A stretch of 50,978 nucleotides of DNA from CAXYVX01 sp964292495 (GCA_964292495.1 CAXYVX010000002.1:1-50978), one strand, 5' to 3'; counted from the first letter of the stretch, positions 26,478 to 34,566 are shown. The notes: generated from the letters alone by a model not told the origin. Made by a program: numbers and translations.

Positions 26478-26508
26478 AAGCGTCCAGTAAAATGGGCGTT
26501 TTTATTTT
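26478..26508 (+). terminator. Terminator after rpsU
   Basis: GCGTCCA pairs with TGGGCGT (one G-U pair), followed by TTTTATTTT. Confidence 0.75.
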
Positions 26509-26534
26509 CGCGAAAAATAATTAAAATAAAAAAG

Positions 26535-26566
26535 AAAAATAAAAATCCCCTGCGCGGGCAGGGGAC
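26535..26566 (-). terminator. Terminator of the phoH unit
   Basis: CCCCTGC pairs with GCAGGGG. On the minus strand the hairpin is followed by ATTTTTATTTTTC. Confidence 0.88.
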
Positions 26567-26576
26567 AAAAGGTTAT

Positions 26577-27119
26577 TTATTGAAATGACCACGACCTTTT
26601 CAGGTCAAGATCAGAAACTCTTTCTTTTGGCAGTTTGATCTCCAAAATGCAGCCATCAAACTTGGTTGGATCGTTTGAGAATCGGCGCGCCTGCGCCATG
26701 ATCCGCCGCTCGTCTCCACCAAAAAAATCATCCTTAGCGAGAAACTTCGCCACCATTGAGGCGGCGAGGTGAAACTTTCGCGAATAATACTTGCGGCTTA
26801 AAACCAGCCTCAAGGTATTATCTTGAACTAATGCGAATCCAACCACCTCTTCTTTGAAACGGACAACCATGATGGAATTAATCACCATAGAAAATGTTTC
26901 AAAATTGCAGTCGCGCTTCCTGTTTGGATGTTTCACAAAATCTTGCAATCTAACTTCTTGATGAGATTCTTTTGACCAACAGAACTCGCGACCACCGATC
27001 AAAATCTCGTAGATTTCGCGAAAAATCGCACTTTCTCCGCCCGAAATCACGTGCGACGAAACTAAGCTTGGTTTGAAACCACGCGGGAATGGATGCCCGC
27101 TGAGTTTTTTATTGCTCAT
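26577..27119 (-). CDS. Orphan protein cotranscribed with phoH
   Basis: 180 residues. I do not recognise the family. It begins MSNKKLSGHPFPRGFKPS, has a middle region with alternating strands (INSIMVVRFKEEVVGFALVQDNTLRLVLSRKYYS) and ends in basic helices; there is no signal peptide or membrane segment. The start at 27119 follows GCGAGGTGTTATAT, while a reading from 27152 lacks a ribosome site and would overlap phoH. The gap to phoH is about 19 bp, so the two are cotranscribed and may act together in RNA metabolism (inference). The layout loosely resembles GNAT-like folds, but I could not confirm an acetyl-CoA motif. Confidence 0.6.
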   Translation of the reverse strand: MSNKKLSGHPFPRGFKPSLVSSHVISGGESAIFREIYEILIGGREFCWSKESHQEVRLQDFVKHPNRKRDCNFETFSMVINSIMVVRFKEEVVGFALVQDNTLRLVLSRKYYSRKFHLAASMVAKFLAKDDFFGGDERRIMAQARRFSNDPTKFDGCILEIKLPKERVSDLDLKRSWSFQ

Positions 27120-27138
27120 ATATAACACCTCGCTATTC

Positions 27139-27903
27139 TTAATCAGTTTCATCCCACAATTTTACGATCACTTTAACAATCGGATGACGCAAAACGTCGC
27201 TTGTTTTAAAGAAAGTGAATGGGATTTTATCACCTTTTCCACTTAGTTTATCTTTTGCGATTTTTAATCCAGATGGCACATCGTAGGGTAAATCAACCTG
27301 AGTTATATCTCCGTTGATTACCATTTTTGATCCTTCGCCAAAACGCGTCAAGAACATTTTCATCTGCGCTTTTGTGGTATTTTGCGCTTCATCAAGAATT
27401 ATGAAAGCATCTTTAAGGGTGCGTCCACGCATGTAAGCCAACGGCGCGATTTCAATTGTTCCATCCAAAATGAAGAATTCTCTAGCTTCTTTTCCGATGA
27501 ATTCATCAATCGCGTCAAAAATTGGCCGTAAATACGGATCAATTTTTTCTTGAAGATCGCCTGGTAGAAAACCAAGGCTTTCTCCAGCTTCGCGAACAGG
27601 ACGTGTAATGATGATTTTCTTAATATTGCCTTTCTTAAGCTCGGAAATTGCGATCATTGTCGCGAGCCAAGTCTTACCAGTTCCCGCGGGACCAATGCCA
27701 AAGGATATATCGTATTTCTGGATATTTTCAACATAACTTTGTTGGTTTCCAGGCTTTGGTTGTTTCTCGTGAAAATTACTAAGACTAGTTAAGGCAGATT
27801 TTTTGTCAGAATTCTCTCCAACTTTCATTTGTTGGTTCGTCTTTTGCGACCCGTTGCTCACAGATCCATTTCTGGATCCATTTTTACCGTTTCCGTTTAC
27901 CAT
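27139..27903 (-). CDS. phoH: PhoH-like ATPase
   Basis: 254 residues. Walker A GPAGTGKT (71-78), Walker B-like FIILDEAQNTT, and the PhoH signatures IITRPVREAGESLGFLPG and MVINGDITQVDLP are all present. PhoH proteins are RNA-associated ATPases, often near ybeY. It is shorter than the usual 320-350 residues: the N-terminal domain is replaced by a 60-residue Asn/Gly/Ser/Gln-rich segment. AAAGAGGT is the ribosome site. The promoter is at 27974-28002. Confidence 0.88.
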   Translation of the reverse strand: MVNGNGKNGSRNGSVSNGSQKTNQQMKVGENSDKKSALTSLSNFHEKQPKPGNQQSYVENIQKYDISFGIGPAGTGKTWLATMIAISELKKGNIKKIIITRPVREAGESLGFLPGDLQEKIDPYLRPIFDAIDEFIGKEAREFFILDGTIEIAPLAYMRGRTLKDAFIILDEAQNTTKAQMKMFLTRFGEGSKMVINGDITQVDLPYDVPSGLKIAKDKLSGKGDKIPFTFFKTSDVLRHPIVKVIVKLWDETD

Positions 27904-27973
27904 AAAATAACCTCTTTTTGAAAAAGAACGGTTTTGTATTTAGCTGCTCACGCAACCATACCGAACTGATTTG

Positions 27974-28002
27974 ATACTAACATTTAACTTTGGTTAAGTC
28001 AA
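27974..28002 (-). promoter_or_regulatory. Promoter of the phoH unit with inverted repeat
   Basis: On the minus strand TTGACT (complement of 27997-28002), 17-bp spacer, TAGTAT (complement of 27974-27979). The spacer contains the dyad TTAAC-CAAA-GTTAA, positioned like an operator. Confidence 0.78.
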
Positions 28003-28027
28003 GAGTTTTTGGATTGTTCGCGAAAAA

Positions 28028-28053
28028 GAAAAATGCCGCCATTGCTGGCGGCG
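28028..28053 (-). terminator. Terminator of the membrane-protein gene
   Basis: GCCGCC-attgct-GGCGGC; on the minus strand it is followed by ATTTTTCTTTTTC. Confidence 0.85.
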
Positions 28054-28067
28054 AAAAATGTGAAGGA

Positions 28068-28586
28068 TTATGACCGGCTTCGTCCGGTTTTTTCATATTC
28101 ATCTTCCATGTCGCTGTATTCAAATTCCTCTTGAACGGATATGAATTTTAGCGACACACAAATGATTATGATCGTTATGATTAGCGCCACAAATAACCCT
28201 GAAATAGCGGTAGGCAACAGGCCATATTTAGCCAACATTGCAAATGTAGCGATCGAAAAAACGAAGTCAATTATTGGTATAATTACACCAATAATTCTGA
28301 CTGCAATTCGCGAAACTGTCATCAAATCGCGAAAATCGTTGGCGCGCTTATTCAGAGTGTTGTAAAGCAACACTGCAAAAACGATTTCAAGCAGAGCTTG
28401 TAAAACCGAGATAATAAATGCGATCAGGATAATTAAAGCGTACACTGAACCAAGTCCAAATCTAAGTGCGCTTAAACTAAAATTTCCGTCAGACGCGTTT
28501 ACCAAAAATCGCAATCCGTAGATCACCAACATTACAATTAACCAGATAATATAATTCTTCCGGCTTTTTTGTGCATTGTTTTTCAT
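28068..28586 (-). CDS. Four-helix membrane protein of unknown function
   Basis: 172 residues with four predicted membrane helices: about 12-28, 40-75 (one or two segments), 90-118 and 122-150. A short acidic C-terminal tail follows (EEFEYSDMEDEYEKTGRS). No catalytic residues or family recognised. The start at 28586 has GGAGGTG 6 nt upstream; a longer reading from 28631 is not supported. The promoter on the minus strand is TTGCAA (28683-28688), 16 bp, TATAAT (complement of 28661-28666). The leader carries a GCGGGA-caa-TCCCGC hairpin (28615-28629). Confidence 0.62.
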   Translation of the reverse strand: MKNNAQKSRKNYIIWLIVMLVIYGLRFLVNASDGNFSLSALRFGLGSVYALIILIAFIISVLQALLEIVFAVLLYNTLNKRANDFRDLMTVSRIAVRIIGVIIPIIDFVFSIATFAMLAKYGLLPTAISGLFVALIITIIIICVSLKFISVQEEFEYSDMEDEYEKTGRSRS

Positions 28587-28741
28587 AACAGCACCTCCAT
28601 TTTCTAAAATACTAGCGGGATTGTCCCGCAACCAAATCCACCAAGCTGTGAATTGTTATGATTATATCATAAATTAATGTATTTGCAACAGTAAATGCGG
28701 AATTCGCGAAATTTGCGTGAAAATGTTAAAATAAAAGAATT

Positions 28742-29188
28742 ATGAGTAAAAAAGATGACATTCAATCCGCATTCAAAGAAGCATTTATCGCGAAAGACGA
28801 TTTCGCGAAAACCGTTCTTGGCGGTCTCAAAAGCGCAATTCTTTACGAAGAAGTCGCGAAAGGAAAAAAAGATTCTGGCTTGTCAGACGACGAAGTGATT
28901 GCTGTGGTCGCAAAACAAGTCAAACAGCGCGAAGACGCCGCAAAACTTTTCACAGATGGTGGAGCGGAAGACAAAGCCGCTAAAGAAATTCGCGAAAAAG
29001 AGGTTTTGGCGCAGTTTTTGCCGGTGCAGCTCAGCGATGAAGAACTTGCGGAAAAAGTTCGCGAAATTGGCGCAGAATTTGACGAAACCAAAAAAGGCCA
29101 GCTGATTGGCGCGGTCAAAAAATCTGTCGGAGCCAGCGCGGACGGCGCAAGAATCGCGAAATCTGTGCAAGATTTTTTCGCGAAATAA
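28742..29188 (+). CDS. yqeY: GatB/YqeY domain protein
   Basis: 148 residues, helical, matching the YqeY family: KSAILYEEVAKGKK, DEVIAVVAKQVKQREDA, EKEVLAQFLPVQLSDEEL and the closing SADGARIAKSVQDFF. The domain is related to the tRNA-binding tail of the GatB amidotransferase subunit, and stand-alone members are thought to bind tRNA. TAAAAT (28727-28732) ends 9 nt before the ATG with no ribosome site, so the leader would be at most 2-3 nt. It precedes adk, which has a separate promoter. Confidence 0.88.
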   Translation: MSKKDDIQSAFKEAFIAKDDFAKTVLGGLKSAILYEEVAKGKKDSGLSDDEVIAVVAKQVKQREDAAKLFTDGGAEDKAAKEIREKEVLAQFLPVQLSDEELAEKVREIGAEFDETKKGQLIGAVKKSVGASADGARIAKSVQDFFAK

Positions 29189-29253
29189 CAATCTGATATA
29201 ATAATTTTGAAACAAATCGCGACTTCGCGAAAAGCAGAAAGGGAATTGAATAA

Positions 29254-29817
29254 ATGATCGTATTTTTTGGTCCGGCCGGTGTCGGTAAGTCAATGCAAGG
29301 GCAAATGCTCGCGGCGCGCCATGGATGGCGTTGGTTGAGCGCGGGAAATTTGCTTCGCGAAAAATCATCTGATCCAGAGATCGCGAAAATGTTGACAACA
29401 GGGAATTTGCTCCCGCCACAAATTGTCAACCGAGTGGTTTTAACCGCGACTGATTTGGCGCATTCGGAAGGCGTTCGCGTGATTTTGGACGGATATCCGC
29501 GCAGCCTCGATCAGGCGAAAAAGTTGACAGACCACGAGACAAAACGGGCTTCACGAATTGGCGTGAATATCGCGATCGTCATCAGCGCGCCGGCGGAAGA
29601 GATTTTCAAGCGCCTCGCGATTCGCGGACGAATGGACGACGCGCCGGACACAATCGCTCACCGCTTGGAAGTTTACAAACAGGAAACAGAGCCGGTTTTG
29701 AATTATTATCGCGAACTTGGCGTTCCGGTTGTGGAAATTGACGGCGTCGGAACCGTTGGTGAAGTCCACGACAGGATTGAGGAAGCGCTGATCGCCCACG
29801 GTTTGGAGAGCGCGTAA
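29254..29817 (+). CDS. adk: Adenylate kinase (short type)
   Basis: 187 residues. It interconverts ATP, ADP and AMP. P-loop GPAGVGKS (residues 7-14), AMP-binding DGYPRS, and the short LID with RGRMDDAPDTIAHRL. The zinc-binding LID insert of long-form enzymes is absent. AAAGGG precedes the ATG. A TATAAT near 29199-29204 gives a leader of about 40 nt that contains TTCGCGAA. The following gene overlaps its stop (TAATG). In many bacteria adk and map are neighbours beside secY; here they face each other without it. Confidence 0.93.
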   Translation: MIVFFGPAGVGKSMQGQMLAARHGWRWLSAGNLLREKSSDPEIAKMLTTGNLLPPQIVNRVVLTATDLAHSEGVRVILDGYPRSLDQAKKLTDHETKRASRIGVNIAIVISAPAEEIFKRLAIRGRMDDAPDTIAHRLEVYKQETEPVLNYYRELGVPVVEIDGVGTVGEVHDRIEEALIAHGLESA

Positions 29818-30110
29818 TGTCGGAAAAGGAGCGATCGCTTTACAGCATTGACTCGAACACGGATTTCGCGAATTATTCGGACGAAGAACTGCGTTTGCAG
29901 GTGAAGAAAATTCGCGAAAACATGGGCGGCGTTGCGGCAACCTTGGCTAATCTTTATAAAAAAGAATCTTCGGGCGCGGAGTTAACAGATGATGAAAAAG
30001 CGCAATTGATGATATATGAGACGGATATTTTCATCTCGCGAGAAAATATTGGCCAGCTGAAAAATGAGATAAAAGATCGCGAAAAACGCGAATTTAACGG
30101 TGAATATTAA
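29817..30110 (+). CDS. Small orphan protein translationally coupled to adk
   Basis: 97 residues, charged and helical, with no signal or membrane segments. Not recognised. The TAATG overlap with adk indicates coupled translation. The second half (LTDDEKAQLMIYETDIFISRENIGQLKNEIKDREKR) should form a coiled coil. Confidence 0.62.
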   Translation: MSEKERSLYSIDSNTDFANYSDEELRLQVKKIRENMGGVAATLANLYKKESSGAELTDDEKAQLMIYETDIFISRENIGQLKNEIKDREKREFNGEY

Positions 30111-30140
30111 AAAACGCGGAAAATTTCTCCGCGTTTTTTT
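30111..30140. terminator. Bidirectional terminator between the adk unit and map
   Basis: AAAACGCGGA pairs with TCCGCGTTTT, with A and T tracts on both sides. Confidence 0.92.
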
Positions 30141-30156
30141 GTGTTTTTCGCGAAAT

Positions 30157-30936
30157 TTACAGCTTTGTGATGATTTCCGGTCCGTCTTCTGTCAGTAAAA
30201 TAGTGTGCTCAAAATGCGCCGCCAACGAGCCGTCCGCCGTGTCGTAATCCCAGCCGTTTGGGTTGCGCTGGACGACTTTATATGTGCCGAGCGTCGCCAT
30301 TGGCTCGATCGCGATTGCATTTCCAACAGGGGTGCGGTCGTTCATGCGGCGATCAAAATAGTTTGGAATGTCTGGCGCTTGGTGCATTTCGCGGCCGATG
30401 CCGTGACCGACCAAATCGCGCACAATCCCAAGCCCAGCTCGGTTCAAAACTTTTTCCACTGCTCGCGAAATTTCGCCAATTTCCACCACGCCGTTTTTAT
30501 AGCGGATCGCGTCAATGCCGGCGTAGAGCGATTTTTCGGTTTCGCGCATCAGGAGTTTTTTCGCGCCTTTTGGCTCTTCGTCCACGCAGTAAGTAATGGC
30601 GGCGTCCGCGCACATCCCGTCAATATCCACAACCAAATCCAGAGAAACTAGGTCGCCCTTCGCGAATTCTTCGCCGTTTGGCGCTCCGTGAACCACGGTG
30701 TCATTAACAGAGATGCAAACCACGCCAGGGAAGCCGACCGCGTCTGGATCGTGGGCATAGCTGGCGCGCGCGCCTTTTGCGCGGATGTTTTTCGCGAACC
30801 AATCGTTGGCTTCAAGTCCGGTCATGCCGGCATGCAAAACTTCGCGAAATTCGTCGTAAAGTTCCGCAATCACGCGCCCCGCGCGGCGCATTTTTTCTAT
30901 TTCTTCATTAGTGAAATTATCTGACTTGATTAACAT
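30157..30936 (-). CDS. map: Methionine aminopeptidase, type I
   Basis: 259 residues. It removes the initiator Met after deformylation. The metal ligands are in the expected contexts: the first Asp in SLDLVVDIDGMCADAAITY, H in DLVGHGIGREMHQAP, and Glu in AIEPMATLG and FEHTILLTEDGPE. YAHDPDAVGFPGVVCISVNDTVVHGAP is the substrate-pocket segment. There is no N-terminal zinc-finger extension. TATAAT (complement of 30943-30948) ends exactly 6 nt before the ATG, so the mRNA is leaderless. TTCGCGAA lies 5 nt upstream of that -10. Confidence 0.95.
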   Translation of the reverse strand: MLIKSDNFTNEEIEKMRRAGRVIAELYDEFREVLHAGMTGLEANDWFAKNIRAKGARASYAHDPDAVGFPGVVCISVNDTVVHGAPNGEEFAKGDLVSLDLVVDIDGMCADAAITYCVDEEPKGAKKLLMRETEKSLYAGIDAIRYKNGVVEIGEISRAVEKVLNRAGLGIVRDLVGHGIGREMHQAPDIPNYFDRRMNDRTPVGNAIAIEPMATLGTYKVVQRNPNGWDYDTADGSLAAHFEHTILLTEDGPEIITKL

Positions 30937-30977
30937 TCAAACATTATAACATTTTCGCGAAAAACCGTGAAGGCAAA

Positions 30978-31005
30978 TTAAAAACCCCGCCGAAGGGCAG
31001 GGCTG
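30978..31005 (-). terminator. Terminator of the 31014-31591 gene pair
   Basis: CCCCGCC and GGCAGGG form a stem with one mismatch; on the minus strand it is followed by GTTTTTAATTT. Confidence 0.78.
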
Positions 31006-31013
31006 AAGTTATT

Positions 31014-31445
31014 TTATTTTTTGTACTTTTCATTGAATGATTCCACCTGTTTAGGCGTTGCTTTCTTTGCAGAATACTTATTATATGGAAGATGCGCTTC
31101 GAACATCCAGCCGTTCCATACACCAAAGATGTCATGCTGTCTGCAGTGCTTGTTGTCGTGCATTCTAAATTCGCGGACTTGCCTATGGACACGTGTGTAA
31201 TCATCGACATGCTTAGGGTTTTCAAACGAAGCGGCAAGGTCTCTTGCACTTTGACCGTAAAATCGTTGATTAAATACGATTTTGTTGTTTAATTTTGCAA
31301 TCAACACAAATGCATTGCTGCTTTTGGCATATTCTGTTTGAAACTGGTCGGCAAACGTGTCGACCGCCTCGAAAAACTTACCGTTTAATATCATTTGCGA
31401 CATCAAGGCTTCAATTACATTTGCTTTTGTGTGTTCTGGGTTCAT
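31014..31445 (-). CDS. Orphan protein of unknown function
   Basis: 143 residues, soluble and basic. I do not recognise it. Features include FKxF-type aromatic residues, the His/Cys-containing segment MHDNKHCRQHDIFGVWNGWMF, and a lysine-rich C terminus. GGAG lies 8 nt before the ATG, inside the end of the upstream small gene, whose TGA overlaps this ATG. No exact TTCGCGAA copies occur here, in contrast to the flanking map and prfA genes. Confidence 0.58.
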   Translation of the reverse strand: MNPEHTKANVIEALMSQMILNGKFFEAVDTFADQFQTEYAKSSNAFVLIAKLNNKIVFNQRFYGQSARDLAASFENPKHVDDYTRVHRQVREFRMHDNKHCRQHDIFGVWNGWMFEAHLPYNKYSAKKATPKQVESFNEKYKK

Positions 31446-31591
31446 TTCGCGTCTCCAATTCTGTATCCATTGTAAAATTCGCCGTAGCGAATTCTTGCGA
31501 TGTTTGCTTCTTTTGTCTCTTTGACGGGTGTCTCAACCGGGGTGCTCATCGGTTTTAATGATGAATAAGAACTCAAAATAAAATTCTCCAT
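31442..31591 (-). CDS. Small orphan protein (49 residues) overlapping the next gene
   Basis: An open frame of 49 codons starting MENFILSSYSSLKPMSTP, Lys/Glu/Thr-rich in the middle and ending YNGYRIGDAK. Its TGA overlaps the ATG of the 143-residue gene (ATGA), indicating an operon with translational coupling. The ribosome site is weak. The promoter at 31651-31679 and the dyad at 31624-31645 lie upstream. Function unknown. Confidence 0.5.
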   Translation of the reverse strand: MENFILSSYSSLKPMSTPVETPVKETKEANIARIRYGEFYNGYRIGDAK

Positions 31592-31623
31592 TTCTTAATG
31601 TACTTTCCCTTATGGGAAAAAAT

Positions 31624-31645
31624 TGCCCTGACAATTGTCGGGACA
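31624..31645. promoter_or_regulatory. 22-bp dyad in the leader of the orphan pair
   Basis: The sequence has a perfect core palindrome GACAATTGTC (31630-31639) and near-symmetric flanks. It lies just downstream of the predicted transcript start, so it could be an operator or an mRNA hairpin. Confidence 0.5.
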
Positions 31646-31650
31646 AAGCA

Positions 31651-31679
31651 AATATAACACATTTCGCAAAAATGTCCAA
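31651..31679 (-). promoter_or_regulatory. Promoter of the orphan pair
   Basis: On the minus strand TTGGAC (complement of 31674-31679), 17-bp spacer, TATATT (complement of 31651-31656). Confidence 0.65.
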
Positions 31680-31702
31680 ACATGTGCTTTTTAACCAGAG
31701 AT

Positions 31703-32767
31703 TTATTTTGCGCCGGCGATTTTTAGCTCTTTTTCGCGAAGCTGAAGTTTTTCAATAATATCCTCAATATCACCGTTCATCACCGCTGGAATTCCACTTC
31801 GCGAATAACCGATGCGGTGGTCCGTCACGCGATCTTGCGGGAAATTGTAGGTGCGGATTTTTTCACTGCGGTCGCCCGAGCCAATCAATTCGCGGCGCTC
31901 GGCAGTTTCTTGCGCGTTTTGCTTGTCAATTTCCATCTGTAAAAGTCGGCTACGCAAAATTCCCATGGCTTTTTCGCGATTTTTGATTTGCGATTTTTCA
32001 TCCTGGTTGATCACGACGGTTCCGGTCGGGATGTGCGTGATGCGGACCGCGGAATCGGTGGTATTAACAGATTGTCCGCCGTGCCCGCCGCTGCGGTAAA
32101 CATCAACGCGCAAATCTTTCGCTGGAATATCAATTTCCACCTCTGAAGCTTCTGGCATCACGGCAACCGTCACGGTGGAAGTCTGAATTCGTCCCTGGCT
32201 CTCTGTAACTGGTACGCGCTGAACGCGGTGAACGCCGGACTCAAATTTCAGCGTGCGGTATGCGCCGAGCTCCGAACTGCTTTTCACTGAAAAATCCGCC
32301 GATTTTATCCCGCCGGCGTCATTGGTGCTTTCACTTAAAATTTCGGTTTTCAGCCCGCGCCCTTCGCAAAATCGCAAATACATTTTCATGATTTCGCTGG
32401 CGAACAGGGAAGCTTCGTCGCCACCCGCGCCCGCGCGAATTTCCACGATCACGTTTTTGTCGTCGTTTGGATCTTTTGGTAGCGCCAAATCTTCCAGTTC
32501 TGCCTCTGTTTTTTCAAGCTTTTCGCGGAGTTCCGGCAGTTCATCTCGCGCGATTTCTCCAAGCTCGGGATCGTCAGAAAGTTCCTCGTTTTCGCGAATT
32601 TGCTTCTCTAAATCCGCTTTTTCGCGAATTTTCGCCAGGAAGTTTTCCAGCTCTGTTTGTCGCCGATTTTTAGCGGCAAAATCCGGATTGTTCCAGGCGT
32701 TTGGGTCGGCCAAAAATTCGCGAATTTCAGCGAGTTCAGCCTCTAATTTTTGTTGGTCAAAATTCAT
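31703..32767 (-). CDS. prfA: Peptide chain release factor 1
   Basis: 354 residues. It releases proteins at UAA and UAG. The GGQ catalytic motif is in RSGGHGGQSVN, and the stop-codon reading PxT motif (PVT, in RVPVTESQGRIQTS) identifies RF1 rather than RF2. The start at 32767 (MNFDQQKLEAEL) is chosen because TATAAT (complement of 32774-32779) ends exactly 6 nt upstream; a reading extended to 32998 would contain the promoter and overlap the divergent gene. The mRNA is leaderless. UGA is used as a stop in this window, so an RF2 gene should exist elsewhere. Confidence 0.96.
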   Translation of the reverse strand: MNFDQQKLEAELAEIREFLADPNAWNNPDFAAKNRRQTELENFLAKIREKADLEKQIRENEELSDDPELGEIARDELPELREKLEKTEAELEDLALPKDPNDDKNVIVEIRAGAGGDEASLFASEIMKMYLRFCEGRGLKTEILSESTNDAGGIKSADFSVKSSSELGAYRTLKFESGVHRVQRVPVTESQGRIQTSTVTVAVMPEASEVEIDIPAKDLRVDVYRSGGHGGQSVNTTDSAVRITHIPTGTVVINQDEKSQIKNREKAMGILRSRLLQMEIDKQNAQETAERRELIGSGDRSEKIRTYNFPQDRVTDHRIGYSRSGIPAVMNGDIEDIIEKLQLREKELKIAGAK

Positions 32768-32816
32768 TTTTACATTATAACACGGAAAATTCGCGAAAAA
32801 TGATTTTGCTGTTGCG

Positions 32817-32845
32817 TTGTCAAAAAAAATCTGATAAACTATAAG
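32817..32845 (+). promoter_or_regulatory. Promoter of the gene at 32881
   Basis: TTGTCA (32817-32822), 17-bp spacer, TATAAG (32840-32845). The sequence TAAACTATAAGC recurs before ftsA. Confidence 0.6.
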
Positions 32846-32880
32846 CGTAATAAAATTAACATACTTTAAGGGGTGGAAGA

Positions 32881-33810
32881 ATGGAAAATAATAATCCTTT
32901 TCAGCCGGCGTTGAGTCAGCCGGTCGACGAATCGGTTTTAGGTGATATGCCGAGCGCAGGAGATTTTGAAGATCTCGCGAATAATGGAAGCGCTGCAATA
33001 AATAATATTAATGTGTCAACAAACGACGAACCGGCGGCAAATCCGCTTGCGTTTGATTATTCCGCCGCAGCTGATTTGCCTGTGGAAGAGCCGAAATTTG
33101 ACGCGCCTGAACCTGCTCTAAATCAGCCTGACGATTCTTTGAGCATTAATCAATTACCTGAAATTGAAAATAACACCGATGTTGATAATTTCGGCGCAGA
33201 GCCAGCGGTTGATAAAAAAGCTGCTGCCGAAGAGGAAAAATCGCGAAAACAGGCCGAAAAAGAGGCTGAGAAGCTCGCGAAAAAGCAGGCTAAAATGGAA
33301 AAAAATGCTCACGATCCGAACGCCCCAAAGCAATTCACGATCACTTTGCCTATGATTATTTTGGCTATTTTGACAGTGGTTTTCGCTGCTTTGACATTTG
33401 TTTTTTGGAATTCAAACAACCAAACAAACAGCAAACTTTCTGCTGCGAATGTGAAAGTTCAGCAGTTGACAGATGAAATTAACCAGGTGAGCGACTCGAC
33501 GAATTCTTCTACGGGACAATTCAGTAGTTTGCAGGATAAAATCGCGCAAATGGCTAAACAGCAGACTGAAGATCAGAAGACGATTTCTGATCAGAAAAAT
33601 CAGGTCAATGACTTGAACACGAAATTGACAGCGGCGAATCAGCAGGCGAGCCAGGTTAAAAGCATTACAGATCAGATTAGCGCATTGCTTGGGAATTGCC
33701 AACTCTCAATTAATGGCGATGCAAACCCGCACGCATGTTCCGCATCTATACAGCAAGCCAGCGCTGACGGCTCAACCAAGGCTGGATTGCAAATCAAACA
33801 GTCAAATTAA
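32881..33810 (+). CDS. Single-pass membrane protein with extracytoplasmic coiled coil
   Basis: 309 residues. The N-terminal 115 residues are acidic, Asn/Pro/Ala-rich and probably disordered. A Lys/Glu/Ala helix (KKAAAEEEKSRKQAEKEAEKLAKK) leads into one membrane helix (about 155-180, LPMIILAILTVVFAALTFVFW). The outer part is a long coiled coil (KLSAANVKVQQLTDEINQ... VNDLNTKLTAANQQ) ending with two cysteines (in LGNCQLSING and PHACSAS) that could pair. Function unknown; the architecture recalls envelope spacers or division-associated membrane proteins. AAGGGG precedes the ATG. Confidence 0.68.
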   Translation: MENNNPFQPALSQPVDESVLGDMPSAGDFEDLANNGSAAINNINVSTNDEPAANPLAFDYSAAADLPVEEPKFDAPEPALNQPDDSLSINQLPEIENNTDVDNFGAEPAVDKKAAAEEEKSRKQAEKEAEKLAKKQAKMEKNAHDPNAPKQFTITLPMIILAILTVVFAALTFVFWNSNNQTNSKLSAANVKVQQLTDEINQVSDSTNSSTGQFSSLQDKIAQMAKQQTEDQKTISDQKNQVNDLNTKLTAANQQASQVKSITDQISALLGNCQLSINGDANPHACSASIQQASADGSTKAGLQIKQSN

Positions 33811-33878
33811 TTATGAGAAATTCGCGAAAACGAGCGTAGAGTTTGTTTTCGCGAAAAAAATATGATAGGATAGAAAAT

Positions 33879-34187
33879 ATGAAAAAAGAATTACATCCAC
33901 AAGACTACCGTTTGGTCGTTTTCAGCGACGAGAGTGCTAAGTTCTCGTTCTTGACCAAGTCGACCGTCGCGACCACTGAGACGATCAAGTGGGAAGACGG
34001 AAACGAATATCCGCTCGTGAAAGTTCACATTTCGAGCGCAAGCCATCCGTTCTTCACCGGTGAAGAAAAGATTATCGACACCGAAGGACGCGTTGACCGC
34101 TTTGCAGCGAAAATGGCTGCCGCGAAAAAAGCTCAGGAAGAGCTCGCGAAAAAGAACGCTGCGAAAAAAGCTGCATCTGCAAAATAG
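33879..34187 (+). CDS. rpmE: 50S ribosomal protein bL31
   Basis: 102 residues. MKKELHPQDYRLVVFSDESAKFSFLT, VHISSASHPFFTGEEK and the DTEGRVDRFAAKM segment are characteristic of bL31. The protein lacks the CxxC zinc motif (Cys-minus type) and has an Ala/Lys-rich C-terminal tail. A longer reading from 33843 has no support. TATGAT (33861-33866) is the likely -10, with TTCGCGAA 5 nt upstream of it; there is no obvious ribosome site in the short leader. Confidence 0.9.
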   Translation: MKKELHPQDYRLVVFSDESAKFSFLTKSTVATTETIKWEDGNEYPLVKVHISSASHPFFTGEEKIIDTEGRVDRFAAKMAAAKKAQEELAKKNAAKKAASAK

Positions 34188-34196
34188 TTTTTCAAA

Positions 34197-34232
34197 AAAA
34201 ACCGCCATCTTATATTAAATGGCGGTTTTAGT
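34197..34232 (+). terminator. Terminator after rpmE
   Basis: AAAACCGCCAT pairs with ATGGCGGTTTT. Confidence 0.85.
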
Positions 34233-34283
34233 TTGGAAAAAATAAAATTCGCGAAAAAGCGAAAAAGCAAAAATGTAAAAAGA

Positions 34284-34312
34284 AAAAGCCTGCACTAGGG
34301 CAGGCTTAGAAG
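34284..34312 (-). terminator. Terminator of the 62-residue orphan gene
   Basis: AAGCCTGC pairs with GCAGGCTT; on the minus strand it is followed by TTTCTTTTT. Confidence 0.85.
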
Positions 34313-34320
34313 GAAAGGTG

Positions 34321-34509
34321 CTAGAGGATAAATGCGCTTTGCCCAAAAAGGACGGGGATGTCCGTTTGCTTCCTTGGATCATTGAATTTGACCAGATAAT
34401 CTTCAAGCGAATGTTTGCCGTCGATAACATGGTTTTCTTGAGTTCCATGTTTATCCGAAGTTATCAAGAGCGTTTGTTCTTCTGTAAAAAGTATGTGTGA
34501 AATTTTCAT
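34321..34509 (-). CDS. Small orphan protein (62 residues)
   Basis: It begins MKISHILFTEEQTLLITSDKHG and ends FGQSAFIL; soluble, no family recognised. The start at 34509 has a perfect AGGAGG 7 nt upstream. Its own promoter on the minus strand is TTGACA (complement of 34590-34595), 17 bp, TAGCAT (complement of 34567-34572), with a 50-nt leader. The strong initiation signals suggest high expression. No TTCGCGAA copy lies in the gene. Confidence 0.58.
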   Translation of the reverse strand: MKISHILFTEEQTLLITSDKHGTQENHVIDGKHSLEDYLVKFNDPRKQTDIPVLFGQSAFIL

Positions 34510-34566
34510 TTTCACACCTCCTATGTTTTTATTTGCCTTCGTGTTTGAACGCGAAAGCATCTTTCT

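Noticed and set aside
32768..32998. N-terminal extension of release factor 1
   Set aside because: It contains the prfA promoter, overlaps the divergent gene, and known RF1 proteins start at the chosen ATG.
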